Shown here: positions 11,985-24,276 of the stretch, one piece after another | How positions within the stretch are numbered: the stretch's first letter is position 1 | Layout of the letters: each line of letters begins with the position of its first letter | Source: Vespula vulgaris | Lineage: Eukaryota > Arthropoda > Insecta > Hymenoptera > Vespidae | Direction of reading: 5' to 3' | Assembly (NCBI RefSeq): GCF_905475345.1 | Contig: NC_066600.1 | Location: 2,613,001 to 2,677,000 of the forward strand | DNA: 64,000 nucleotides | Translations under genes and position numbers: made by a program | The notes under the pieces: generated by a model | The model's input: only the letters and a program-made list of their open reading frames with translations | Database searches by the model: none | What the model was told of the DNA's origin: nothing

Positions 11985-12101
11985 CTTTCGTTATATTTAG
12001 ACGTACTCGTTCCTTCTCCCAAGAAGCGAAAGAGGCCTCTAGGGCCTCTGTCATTTTTTTGTTGGTACCAGGCGTTAATGGCGGCACTTGTGCCGGTATA
12101 T
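11985..12101 (-). CDS. pnt: pointed (ETS1-like) exon C, MAP-kinase phosphoacceptor site and start of PNT module
   Basis: A ttacag acceptor (12102-12107) and a gttagt donor (11979-11984) define a 117-bp exon, phase 1 at both ends. The first codon completes an Asp split with exon B. The peptide reads Asp-Ile-Pro-Ala-Gln-Val-Pro-Pro-Leu-Thr-Pro-Gly-Thr-Asn-Lys-Lys, followed by a helix containing Ala-Ser-Phe-Ala-Ser-Trp-Glu-Lys-Glu. In ETS1/ETS2 and Drosophila Pointed P2 this segment carries the single ERK phosphoacceptor threonine just before the PNT domain, and the following helix packs on that domain. The acceptor here is Thr115 in exon-A numbering. Phosphorylation in the Ras/ERK pathway activates Pointed P2 as a nuclear transcription activator. 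The exon length is a multiple of three with matched phases, so skipping it would remove the ERK site while keeping the frame. Confidence 0.95.
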
Positions 12102-13572
12102 CTGTAACACAGTATGTAAAAAAGAAAGGTAATATATATTCTAATACGATTCGGTGTAACATAAATGGAATACATACTTTGTCGCTCGAATATAAATATA
12201 ATCTAATATGCCGATATATTATCAAGGTGATCTGATTTGTTCGAGATATCAAGGGACATGTTTCTAATTGCACCTAACTCAAAATCGACAACAATTATTA
12301 CGCGTGAAAAAATTATTTTCTTGGAGAATAAATGTACTTTTTTTGGTTCGTCTCGTTACGAAAAAAAAGAAAAGAAAGAAAAAAAAAGAGAACTTCTTTT
12401 CTCCTTATCCAAACGTTCCAAACGAAAAATATTTAACTTCGATCACTTTCATAATCACCGGCTCAAATAATAGAGATATTTAACATTTTTTTTCTCCTTT
12501 TTTTTTATAATATATATATATATATTGCAAGTATATCTTACGTAAGAGAATCTCGTGTCATTACTCAAGGACGTATTGTTAAGAAATATATTTTTATAAA
12601 TCGTTCCCTATGGAAAGTGAGAATCATGGTGAATGCGTCATGGTAAGAGAAAGAGACTCTCTTTCGCGCGCGAGAGGGCAAGTTAATGGTATTTCTCGCG
12701 AATGCGTACACGAAAGGAGAGAGAGAGAGAGAGAGAGAGAGGAGGGCAAGTATATGTGTATATGTAAATGGTTATGTATACGTGTACGTGTACGTGTGTT
12801 TCTGTGTGTGAGCGTGCGTCAGGTGTCGTAGCGGTGGCGTCAGCGCCAGCGGCCAGGGGCACCATCCTAGATAGCATCGTCGTAAAAGAGGGATACAACT
12901 GGTAAAGGCAGGTGCAGGTGCATATTCTCGTCTCTGTCTTTTCTTCTTCTTCTTCTTCTTCTTCTTCTTCTTCTTCTTCTACTACTTCTCTTCTCCCATA
13001 TATGTATATATATATCTATGTATATACTTTGAAGCACTCTATGCGCCATACGCACCATGGCAAATGGCGTGGCACCTTATGGCGTATTTCTGTCAATTTT
13101 ATATAGTCCATCTTCGATCGTTGGTCTTAACTTTCTTATAAACTGCATACTTCCATAGAAAATTTGTATTTAATAAACTATGTATTAATCAATGATACGA
13201 TTATACGTAAAGATCTTATATCTCATAGAGTTATTCGTTCTCTCTTTCTCTTGCTCTTTAAAATAAAACAGATAAGAGACTTTTCTTCACGGGTTAATTA
13301 TTAATGAAAATTATGTTAAAGCTACGTCATATATTTATTAGCTCTCTCTCTCTCTCTCTCTATCTTATTTTCTTTCTTTCTTTCTTTTTCTTTTTTTTTT
13401 ACGTTTTCATTTAACGAATGACGACGTCTTCGCGTCGTATACGTATTTACTTTATACAAATCCTAGTCGTAGTTCATAGAAACGAAAAAAAAATAATTAA
13501 ATAAGAAAGCAAAATAAACAATGTTAACGATAAAAACGTACGCATCGACCATACGTAGTAGAAGAAGAAAAC

Positions 13573-13607
<35 letters not shown>

Positions 13608-13777
13608 AGGAAACATTGAGACACGACCGTTTGAAAGAAATCGCGAGAAAGAGAAGAATTGTTATTACGTTATCCACAAAAGCACGTTTCGTCGAGGAAT
13701 CACGGTGGCAAAAGTCCATTAAGCATGCGCTACGCGACCGCTCATGCGGTCAATCATGCGTACCCGTCGTCCACAAC

Positions 13778-13881
13778 GACTACGACGACGAAGAAGACGA
13801 CGAAGAAGACGACGACGACGACGACAACGACGACGACAACAACGACAACGAAGAAGACGACGACGACGACGACGACGACGA
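13778..13881. repeat. ACG-class trinucleotide array
   Basis: Reads mainly GAC with interspersed GAA and AAC units over about 100 bp. Poly-Asp, poly-Thr and poly-Arg frames through it are repeat artefacts. Confidence 0.93.
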
Positions 13882-13991
13882 GCATACACACATATACATT
13901 TACAAAGTAAGTATCTATAATATTTAACGCGCGCGCAAAACCGCACCATTTAAGGAACGTATGGCTACTTTATCGGCTCGTGCGACTCTTC

Positions 13992-14047
<56 letters not shown>

Positions 14048-14601
14048 ATTTCCATTACGTTCACACTCGTTATGTCACGTCTTTGAATTTCTTTCGTACG
14101 TTCTTCAAATAATAATAATAATAATAGTAGTAATAATAATAATAATAGTAATATTAATAATAACAATAGTGATTCGTGATTATCATACGATATTTTAATA
14201 ACTTCCTTCGTTCGTTTTTTCGTTCGTTCGTTTCTTTTTTTTTTTTTTTTGTTTTATTTAATATGTATATTTTTCGTTAGATTGTATTATATCCAAGTCT
14301 CGTAGAACGTTGACTCTATAAAAATGTAATAACGTAATTAAATTCGTTGGGAGTAATATTAAACGAAATGAAATACTCGTTTCTGATCATTATGATGATT
14401 ACAACGGATATCGATAAAAGTATGGAATTTATTACATAAAATTTGTAGAAATTCGTAATACACACACACGTGCACGCTTACGTATAAGCCAGCTGCTGTT
14501 TTCTTATGTATGACGATACTTAGATAGAATTTGTTTATTCTTAAAAAAAGAAAAAAAAAAGAAAAAAGAATCGTTCGTTGTCGTCGTCGTCATCGCCTCG
14601 A

Positions 14602-14663
14602 TCGAAGGAGCTTTGAACTATCGGTCGAATTAATCGAAATGGTAATATGCAAAGCTCCTTCGA
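14602..14663. other. Perfect 14-bp inverted repeat (hairpin) with 34-nt loop
   Basis: TCGAAGGAGCTTTG at 14602-14615 is exactly complementary to CAAAGCTCCTTCGA at 14650-14663. Neither arm is simple repeat, although a TCG run lies just upstream. It would fold in a transcript of either strand. The stem is shorter than a usual microRNA precursor. Confidence 0.85.
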
Positions 14664-15394
14664 ATATGACTCTTGACCCAGCCGACACCTGACCCGTCTT
14701 CTCGTTCAACATAAATTTCCATAACCTTGCGTTATTTAGTACTCGAGCGCATCCACACATATACACACTTGAAAATACCCCATACTAATTATACCGGTAG
14801 ATAAGTATTCCCCTTTAAACGATAACCTTAATTCGCTTAAAAAAACCATTCGTAGACGATTCCAACTAAAGCGTTATAATAATACCTATTAAAAAAAAAG
14901 TCAACTTTGTTTTCTCCACGTTTGACTTTTATTGTCCCCCCCTCCCATTTTTTTTCATTTTTATTCATTTTATTACTGGCACGTTTTCAAAGAAAAGAGT
15001 TAGATTCACTTAAGTTAGATCCATTGTAATTACTAATTAATCTTTCATAAGAACGCCTTTCGGTGCAATAAATTGAAAAGGCCGACGAAACGTTTCTTTT
15101 ATCGATCTAATGTTTATTACATGAGATTAATGCAATAAACATTACGTAGACGTACCAATTCTAATACATAGCTTGATCCAACATATAAAACTAATAACAG
15201 TAAAAACAACAATAATAATAATGATGATGATAATGATAATAACAATAGTAATAATAAATGTAAATGTATTTTCATACTTGGTATACGTATCCATTCATTT
15301 TTACCATCTCTTTACTATTTTATTATTATATACTAAAACATTGCAAAGTTTCGTTTGAAAAATAGATTGTCTTAATTATCGCATAAATTGACTG

Positions 15395-15670
15395 ATACGT
15401 AAAGTACCAAGTAATCTCATTGGCGGATAAAAAGACAACGGAATAACCGCATCGTTAGTCAGGCAAAAGGGCACACCGCTCATTTTCTTTCACCAGTTAA
15501 AGTGGGTTCCTACCCCTCGACAAGCTTAACGGACGTAGGACACGTGCCACCATCGTCTTCTCTCTTTCCTTCTCCTCTTATTCTCCTCTTTCTCTATAAA
15601 CTCACAGCAGCCAAACGAACGCTGCAGCTGTCGCGAACGAGCTAGTCCTTGCATCAAAATGTTTTCAAAG
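15395..15670. promoter_or_regulatory. Candidate regulatory block with E-box and TATA-like sequence
   Basis: A unique island with a CACGTG E-box in GGACACGTGCC (about 15539-15549), CTATAAACTC near 15593, and CTGCAGCTGTCGCG near 15620 (CAGCTG E-box). It could be an enhancer or a weak promoter on the plus strand. No coding exon follows. Confidence 0.22.
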
Positions 15671-16001
15671 TTCTTCTTAATTCGACTATACTTTCCTTTT
15701 TTCTTTTGTCTCTCTTCTCCGAATAAATTAATATATATATTATATTAATCGTTTATCTCTATTTTTATAATTCAATAAATATATATATATATTTATTAAT
15801 ATCTTCTATAAATATATAATTTGTTTATTACATGTTAACGTGCTATATATAAATGATATACATATATATAATATATTTTATATATATATATATAAAATAA
15901 ATAAATAGAAAAAAAGAAAGAAATGACAAGAAAATATATTCAAACGTTAGTTGGAAGATAGTTTCAAAGTAATATATTTTCTGTACTCATTCGAGCAGAA
16001 G

Positions 16002-16002
<1 letters not shown>

Positions 16003-16049
<47 letters not shown>
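16003..16049. repeat. (CT)n microsatellite
   Basis: A pure CT run of about 47 bp. Confidence 0.97.
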
Positions 16050-16056
<7 letters not shown>

Positions 16057-16168
16057 CACGAAACGAGTTGTAGGAATTCGAGGTAACGTTTTAAAAGCGA
16101 TCCACTTGCAAGAGCGATTTGCGCTCGGGCACTCGAGCTCGTTGCGTGTGCATTAAGAAGCCGTGCAC

Positions 16169-16208
16169 GGTGCAAAGCGCCCTACTGTGTGGCGGCTTAC
16201 CTTGCACC
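16169..16208. other. Imperfect GC-rich hairpin
   Basis: The outer arms GGTGCAA (16169-16175) and TTGCACC (16202-16208) are complementary. Inside them, AGCGCC and GGCG-GCT can pair with a bulge. It lies in a CpG-containing island (16085-16320). Too short and too bulged to call a microRNA. Confidence 0.5.
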
Positions 16209-16437
16209 CCGCGTTCAAGCAGGTCCGCTTGTTGTTAGGGAACGTATTTGTACACCTGTTGCATCGTTCGGCGATTACCGTAAAAGGCCCGTCTTCATTC
16301 GTTAAACAGAATTCAGATGGATAGGGTTCTTTTTCTATTCGCGAAAGATATTAAATCGTTTCGCATTACGTACGCATTTCTTTTTTCTTTTCTTTCGTAA
16401 TTAAAAGACGAGATTATATATCTTGTTTTCTTTATTT

Positions 16438-16468
<31 letters not shown>

Positions 16469-17339
16469 TTTTGTAAAGAAATTAATGAGAAAAATTTTAT
16501 AAGACCACATAGATATTCTATATTTTTTGTTATTTTTATTTAGTCGAGATTGACTAAAAAGAAAGAAAGGAAAAAGGAAAACAAAAAGATTAGGAAATAT
16601 TAAGGATATATATCATTGTATATACATGGTACAACAGAGATCGTCCGTGTTAAGTTTTAAGGGCAGATAGGAAGAACTTTGGAGGGAGGAGGAGGAGGAG
16701 GAGGAGGAGGAGCAGCAGAAGTTTTTGCCACAGGTCGAGCCGATAACGACGCGTTCACGACTATCAAGAAAAACCACATGCTTCCCTGAGATAAGAACGT
16801 AACCGAGCAAAGAGGAGGACTTAACGTCCAAGGACTTCCCTTCTTAGTAAGAATAATTGAATAAAATTAATACTGACAAGTTATCTGAATATTAATTTAA
16901 AAAAATGATAGATAGATAGTTAGATAGATAAAGGGAGACAGAGAGATAGATAGAGAAAAAAAGAGAGAGAGAGAGAGAGGAAAAGTAAAACGAAGATATT
17001 TTGATTTATTTTATATCATGAACGTAGACGTATCTATAAAATATGTATTATTGATTAGAATACTAAAATAGATTAGAGTACATATAAATATACATATACA
17101 TACATATACATACACGCATATACATATATATATATATATACATTAGAGATGTACAATACATATACACATATATTTAAATACGAAATAATATTCCAATATC
17201 CGGAATATAGAAATAAATCCGATTTAGGAGGAGAACAAGTTTTTTTTTTCTCGTGATCCTCTCTTTCGAAGTAATATATTAAAAGAGAAAGAGAGGGAAA
17301 GAGGAGGGTGAAGGGTGAGGCTTTAGGCGATAGGAGGAG

Positions 17340-17530
17340 TCGGCCGTGGCGATAAGCTTGAGCGGCAACAAGTGGTAGCGCCATTGTTGGCCGGTGATTA
17401 TCAAGAAACCGCGTGTTTCGCCGAGATACGCTTTAGAAACGGAGTGTGTTCGATGATAATGGAATGGTGCACGGCATGCCGACTTCCTGAGGTGGTGCTA
17501 CCAATACGAACATTAGCAGCGACTTGCATT
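17340..17530. promoter_or_regulatory. Candidate regulatory block with Sox-like and ETS-like sites
   Basis: A unique island directly before the TCG array. It contains GCCATTGTTGGCC, a Sox-type core in a near-palindrome, and GACTTCCTGAGG, an ETS-type core on the opposite strand. GTGGTAGCG and TGGTGCTACCA are related short elements. The role is inferred. Confidence 0.25.
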
Positions 17531-17533
17531 GGT

Positions 17534-17534
<1 letters not shown>

Positions 17535-17572
<38 letters not shown>

Positions 17573-17612
17573 TCGTCGTCATCGTCATCGTCGTCATCGT
17601 CATCGTCGTCTG
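17535..17612. repeat. (TCG)n trinucleotide array with TCA variants
   Basis: A continuous triplet array of TCG and TCA units of about 78 bp. It is followed after a short gap by a CT/TTTC tract. The poly-Ser and poly-Arg frames are artefacts. Confidence 0.95.
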
Positions 17613-17624
17613 TTCAACGTAAGC

Positions 17625-17662
<38 letters not shown>

Positions 17663-17909
17663 ATCTTTCTCTGTCTCTCTTTCTCTCTCACTCACTCAAC
17701 GATATTGCCGTTGGACCGTAGGCCAATTATCGTGCCATGGCTGATTAGCCGTTACTCTCAGCGTGCCAGATAAAGTATGCGATTACGACGAATCGCATCG
17801 TTTATCGTTTCGCCACGAACGAGAGAGCTTTTACGTTCCTACTTCGGTATGTTTCTAACGAATAATATAAGAACGTATAATATATTAATAAAATCGTTTA
17901 ATCGATCAT

Positions 17910-17914
<5 letters not shown>

Positions 17915-17979
<65 letters not shown>
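17915..17979. repeat. (TA)n microsatellite
   Basis: About 65 bp of uninterrupted TA, followed by ACACAC. Confidence 0.97.
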
Positions 17980-17988
<9 letters not shown>

Positions 17989-18060
17989 TTGGATAAGTTT
18001 GCATTAGGTAGATATATCTATTTAATCGTTAAATATTAATATTCATTTCAATACAACGAT

Positions 18061-18398
18061 ATCACGAATTGTTAATTGTCTTAGGGGGGAAGAAAGATAT
18101 TGTTGGGATTTTAAAGAAATACGATAGCAAAGTAGTAGTGTATGGAGAGGAGAATAGTAGAAGTTGGAAAGTTAAGGTTTACTCGAGTCGAGTAAGAGGA
18201 AGGAATCGAGTCGGCGCTCGGATTCCGTCTTCGACCGCAATATCTATGTACGAAGAAAACGGATCGAGCCATTCCCTCAAACCGGTTGGCAGGAAGCTTC
18301 GGTGCTCGATCGCTCGATCGGTGTGCTGAGGAAGCTCGGAGAGTTCGCGGATGAGTTTGCGAGAGTAGAGGTATACTCTACTTATGGAAGCGTCTCTC

Positions 18399-18429
<31 letters not shown>

Positions 18430-18539
18430 TTGGTACAGGAAACGACTGGTAGTAGTAATAGTAGTAGTAATAGTAGTAATAGCGTGGCGTCATTGACATC
18501 TCTCTGCCGAGCTGTCAGCGAGTAGTCACGTCCATGCGT

Positions 18540-18581
<42 letters not shown>

Positions 18582-20134
18582 CACATGCATATATATATGT
18601 ATACATATATATGCATACATAAGTACATACTATATACGTACATACATATATCCATAGATACATAGATACGAATTAACATATTTTCTCGTCGCGTTAATCT
18701 GCAGCAAGTAGAAACGATTGCACCGTATCCAATGTCAAAGTCAGAGTTAACATTTAGAGGGCGAAACGTGTTACGAGGGAATTGAGTAAAGAAAGGGAAA
18801 AAGGAAAGATTGTTGTTAGGAACGATTAAACGTCAAACGAAATCGACACGGTCGATTTAAATTGAGAAATATTTCGCGTCATATGTCGCGCCCACATACG
18901 CGCGATACTTTTCGTTTTCCAACGGGTAAATGCGTAAATTCATACACACGCACATATACATTTATATACATATATATTGTGTATATATACGCATGCATAC
19001 GCACACACATACGCACACACACATATATATACATATACTTATGCACGAAAGTTCGATTTAGGCGCAGTTATATAGAGAACGTACCTCTCGGCCTGCCATA
19101 CGACTTCATGGCCTTGATTCCCATTCCGACGTATGCGTCCGTAGTAGCGTAGTCCACGTACATGTGTGCCGTCGTCCTCGTATAATCGGCGAACATGCAC
19201 GAACCCCGAGATACTGTCATTAGGCCGAATATCGATGATGGCGGTGCACGTGCGCGGTCGGCAGTCGTTCAGATCTGCCCCGCGACGAGACCTTCCTTCG
19301 CAAAAAGTCACCTTCGACGAGAACAACGACGAACAGTTTGACTCCACGATAACGATGACGACGACACTCGAAAAGACGCATTCTCGTACGAAAGGGATTC
19401 AAAGATATAAACTTCGAGAATTATATCATGAAGAAGAAGAAGAAGAACGAGAAGAACGAGAGGAAGAAGAAAAGGAAGAAGAAAAAGAGAATATCGTTCG
19501 ATGCCGTTCTCCACGACTCGACTGTGTCTTTTAAAATGACGACGATGACGAAGATGACGAAAAAAAGAAGAAGAAAGTGATAGCAGAGGTGGTGGAGAAG
19601 CTCACAGTCGTGTCCAGCATGTGTTTGCTATCAATTCATAACCGCGAGCTACGGTGCTATTTCCGACTACCTGCTTGCGCAATAGGCCACTGAGAAAGAG
19701 GAAGAAGGACGGAGAGACAGAGCTAGCGTGGACGAAAATATGAATCGCCGCCTAAAATACGGCGTGAACGTGACGATCCGCGTAGGAGAAGAAGGAGGAG
19801 GAGGAGGAGGAAGAGGAGAAGAAGATAAAGAAGAAGAAGAAGAGGAGGAGGAGGAGGAGGAAGAAAAGGAAGAGGAAGAAGAAGGGGAATACGAGGGGGT
19901 GAGTGGGGGTGGGCTCATGCACACTCGCGCACTCGCGCATCAAAGTACACAGCGACGACAACGACGATGAAGACAACGACGATGACGATGATGACGATGA
20001 CGACGAGAACGACGATGACGATGACCACTGGTAAAGGGTGGGGAGAGCGAATTCGGTTCCTCTCGACTTCGTCACGATATTTTTTGTTCTTCCTTTTTTT
20101 ATCCAATCGAGACAAGATTATCACAGGAACGTTA

Positions 20135-20176
<42 letters not shown>

Positions 20177-21300
20177 ATATATTTCTCTCGGTTAATTCAC
20201 CGTCGCGATCCGCGTCGCCTTTATAAAACAGAGACGGAAAAGAGTCGGAGACGCTCGTCCGTTCGCGAAGCAAAGCACCGTGGCTGCTACGAGAAGATAG
20301 AGAGGAGAACGCGCGCGCGTACGGCGCGCGTGCGAGCGTTGCCAAGGAGGGGAGAGGATTTTAAGAGGGAGAAGGAGAAAGGAGGAGAGACGTTCAAGAC
20401 GTTCGGGTGGGAGTACCGCGAGCGAAGGGACAAGAAAAAGAAGCGTGTGTCTGTGTGTCTATGTGTAGGTGGGAGGGAGAGAGAAGAGGAGGGAGGAAGA
20501 AGGAGAGAGACAGAGAGAGAGAGATGCATATGCGAGGGAGACGCACGTGGAGAGCAACGGACGGCTTCCTTCCTTCCTTCCTTTCTTCCTTCCTTCCTTT
20601 CTTTCTTTTATTATTTTTTTTCTCCTAAGAAGACATAGTAAGCTCGCGATTATGCGAGGATTTTGATAAATTAACTCGCAAGACGCTTATTTTTTTTTTG
20701 CTCATTAAATATTTACATATAAGTATATATATTCTTTCTCTCTTTTTCTGCTTATCACGTATGTGTCATATATCGTTATAAAATTATATGATAATGTATG
20801 AACGTAATTTTTAACACAAGTTTCATTAATAATTATATATATATATATATGTATTATCGTGATTGAAAAAATCAAATATCTCCGGAAGACGATTGGAAGA
20901 GGGAAATTAATAAGACGAAGGGCATCATTGAGTAAGGAGAGAGAGAGAGAGAGAGAGAGAGGTTAGAACGGCTGAGAAACAGAGAGAAAGAAAGAGAGAG
21001 AAAGAAGAAGTGGTGGGGGAGACACACTTGACTCGCAACCCCCCACCATTCAGTTACTCGGTCTTCGCCAGTTTTATGAATGAATTCTCCCGTGGAGAAG
21101 CCCGAGGCGCGCGACGTATTGCGGCGGCTCGAGACCGAACGTAGCCGAGTATTGCCGATGTTAGCCGAGCGAGCCAGGGCCGTTTCCTTTCTTCAATCGC
21201 GGCGGCTCGCTTACTCGGATTCATTCATGCTCGCGTTTAGTCAGCGGCCGGTAGTAAGTACTTCGTTCACACACGAGACACATTGACGGTTCTTTTTTGA
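18061..21300 (-). other. Large intron B-C, segment 2: dense GA, GAA and GAC tracts and CpG-rich islands
   Basis: It contains CT and TAG arrays (about 18393-18482), TA (18541-18575), GAA-rich tracts (about 19433-19490 and 19795-19880), GAC/GAT triplets (about 19955-20025), TA (20140-20168) and GA (20941-20962). Islands richer in G+C lie at 18180-18370, 19060-19350, 20200-20560 and 21050-21290. Several open frames cross the repeats, but none resembles a known protein. Confidence 0.72.
21045..21290. promoter_or_regulatory. CpG-rich island with repeated short motifs; candidate promoter or enhancer
   Basis: The 11-mer GCGGCGGCTCG occurs at 21121-21131 and 21199-21209, and TAGCCGAG at 21142-21149 and 21162-21169. 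TCAGT at 21050-21054 resembles an insect initiator on the plus strand. A 68-codon plus-strand frame crosses the block but has no recognisable family. An alternative promoter or enhancer within the long pnt intron is a plausible reading, not a demonstrated one. Confidence 0.28.
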
Positions 21301-22519
21301 ACCGCTCTTCCCATCATTCTTTGTATATGTATGTATGTATGTATGTACGTATGTATGTATCATGTATAGAGACATTTGTACATATATTTCTAGGTATATA
21401 TCGTTCTATGTATTTCATTTGAAATTCTTATTAACAAATTATACATTCCCATAATTATCTCTTTTTCAGAAACGATATTAAACAGTATTATTCTCTCGAA
21501 GCATATTGCGTTGCTTATTGAAACGTCCTTGCAGAGACACATGTGCAAAAGCGTACGAGAAACTTCGTAAATAATTTAACCTCGGTTAGAAGAGAAACGT
21601 TTCGTATGATTCGTTACCGAACGAGCTCTGTCGTTTCGCGCGCGCAAGGAGAAAAAGGAGAAGAAAAAAAAAAGAAAAATAACTGCGCCTCGTCTCGTGT
21701 TAGCGTGTAATTATCCTTGAGATTCCGTCGGTTGTCTTTTAATATTTTTCTTCGGTTTTCTCTCTCTCTCTCTCTCTCCCCCCCTCTCTCTCTCTCTCTC
21801 TCCCCCTCTCTCTCTCTCTCTCTCTCTCTCTTTCCTTATTATATCCGGAGAGAGAAAGAGAGAGAGAAAGAGAAAAAGAGAAAGATAGTACCGGTTACGA
21901 ACGGACGCAGGTTATTAAATGGTGCGCGCGATAAAGGAAAGAGAGCTGACGCGGAAGCGAATGGTTACGACTAAGATAGATTTTACGATGAATAAGATAG
22001 AGGAGATAGTAAGATCGATAAAGAATATTATGAACGGACGATATAAGACTACTGTCGTTGAGAAAAGCGGACGACGATGCGTATGATTACAATCCATAAG
22101 TACCCATCATTTTATTTTTTACGTGTTAGTAATTATGGAAATAGTACGAGTGAAAAATATTGAACCATTAAAAAGTATATATGACTCGGGTCACTTTCAT
22201 AATCACCAGTTCGCATAGACTTTGATCGTGAGAAATAATTATTCGTTTTATTTGCAAATATATTTTTAAAAAAACCTATATATATATATATAATGTACAT
22301 ACATATGTATACACGCATACATGTATTTGGTAATTTATCATAGATTTATAAATAATATCTTGCGAAACAATAATTTTTTCGAGTGTTCGCGAAAACGACC
22401 AAGTTTATTACCTGAAGGTTTTCAACTTCGAAGTTATTAACGAGAGACGCGTGGAGAGGTGAAAATTCTTGCGGCACGCGTTTCCGGTAGCTGGCTCATT
22501 CATAAATCCGCCGTCTCCG

Positions 22520-22626
22520 CCAACACCAACACCAATATCAATACCAACACCAACACCAACACCAACACCAATACCGTCACCACCGTCACCATCGCAACCG
22601 CCACCGCCACCGCCACCACCACCGTC
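22520..22626. repeat. (ACCAAC)n hexamer array grading into ACC/GCC triplets
   Basis: ACCAAC and ACCAAT units are followed by ACC, GTC and GCC triplets. The Asn-Thr and poly-Pro frames are artefacts of the array. Confidence 0.9.
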
Positions 22627-22902
22627 ATTGACACGATATTGCCAAACGCGATTTAACTTTTACCGCTGCATAAAAAAAAGGAGAAAGAAAAAAAGGAGAA
22701 GAATTCTGATCTACTCCAATAACCGGTTATATCATGAGTATTCGTATCAATGATCGAGAATGCTCTTTCGACTTATTTCACAGATCCGTTTCCGTTCTTT
22801 TTTTTTTTGAATTAAATAAAAAAAGAACCATAGAGAGAGAGAGATAGATAGATAGAGAGAGGGAGAGTGCAAAAGATGCGAGGAAAGATAAAAAAAGGAA
22901 AG

Positions 22903-22936
<34 letters not shown>

Positions 22937-23830
22937 GGAAGAGGAAGAAGAAGAAGAAGAAGAAGAAGAAGAAGAAACTGAAGTACTCAGGAAGAGTAAA
23001 AGTACATAGTATAGGAACAAGATCGATAAAAGAGATTTCCACGGTAGTGCATGTACTAGTTACCCGACTAATCTACGAACATGAGAAATCATAAAGAAAA
23101 AAAAAAAAAAGGGAAAAGAGATAAAAATTCTGAAAGGATAGGCAACGTAACACGTAAGGTAGATCGTAGATCGTGCCGGAGGCTAGACTACTTTTTAGGC
23201 GAAATTTTTCGAGATTCACCGTAAGCAGGAAAACGAATGGGGGATGTGTCTTGTATGCGTATATCAAAGAGAAAGAGAGAAAGAAAGAGAGAGAGAGAAA
23301 GAGAGAGGGAGATGGAGAGCGTGAGAAGAACGTACTCCTTGCGTTTGCTCTTGCTGCCAGAAGGCGAAGCTACCTCCTCCTCCTCCTCCTCCTCCTTCTC
23401 CTCCACCTCCTTCTCCTCCTTCTCCTCCTTCTCCTTCTTCTTCGTCTTTTCTTCCTCGGCACTCCTCGTGCGTAAAAGAGACGACCGCTCGCGGAACCAC
23501 GTCATTTCCTTCGGAGGAGGAGGGATCGAGAGCTCACCTGCCCCGCTACGGTCACTCGACTTCCGGCAACCCCGGCTTGCTCGGGTTCTCTCATTCGTTC
23601 TCTCGCTCGTTCTCGCCTATGGCCCACGGCCATGTAACCGTGACTTCTCTCTCGCTAATGCTTCCGCTCCCCTTTCCGTCACACCGTAGATACACATTTT
23701 TTCTCTCTCTCTCTCTTTCTCCCCTTTTCTTCTTATACAAACACTCTATAATAATGATAATAATAATAATGGACAACGTCTATAGCGTAAACTTTCAGTC
23801 TTGTAAAATATATCCTTCTCTCTCTCTCTC

Positions 23831-23887
<57 letters not shown>

Positions 23888-24135
23888 TTACTAATTAATA
23901 CAATTATTTCATTTCATCATTGGTTCTTATAATAATAGTTAATAATATTCGATGTTTCGAAATAGATGATTTCTTTCTTAATTAAATGTCATTTGGAAAA
24001 TGAATATGAAATATATATATATATATATATATACTTGTTATATACGAACGAGTCGAGTAAAAAAATGTTTAAATAACGTCGTAACGATTAATTCAGTATA
24101 ATTTGACTCGGCGCAATCAAGATTTTTCCTGAACG

Positions 24136-24158
24136 TTGTCGTTACGAAGTAACGACAA
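24136..24158. other. Perfect 10-bp inverted repeat with 3-nt loop
   Basis: TTGTCGTTAC (24136-24145), GAA, GTAACGACAA (24149-24158). It is a compact hairpin closed by C(GAA)G, outside simple repeats. It could also be a palindromic protein-binding site. Confidence 0.85.
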
Positions 24159-24241
24159 AGGCCTAGTCGATTATGCTGTCGGACGCGTAGATCCGAATGA
24201 TCGTTCGATCGAAAAAGCAGGAGGACTCCCCATTTGTGACT

Positions 24242-24276
<35 letters not shown>

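Larger units (their letters stand above)
12102..18060 (-). other. Large intron B-C, segment 1: microsatellites and unique islands
   Basis: It contains GA (12718-12741), TTC (about 12940-12987), GA (13575-13602), an ACG-class array (about 13778-13881), TA (about 13996-14044), AAT (about 14110-14165), CT (16003-16049), a TCG array (about 17535-17612) and a 65-bp TA run (17915-17979). Unique islands occur at 12830-12910, 14600-14780, 15395-15670, 16085-16320 and 17340-17530. No exon is recognised. Confidence 0.75.

Noticed and set aside
19967..20638. 223-codon plus-strand frame
   Set aside because: Crosses GAC, TA and GA/AAGG repeats; highly charged low-complexity product, so not called as a gene. 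The CpG-rich part is noted only as a possible regulatory island.
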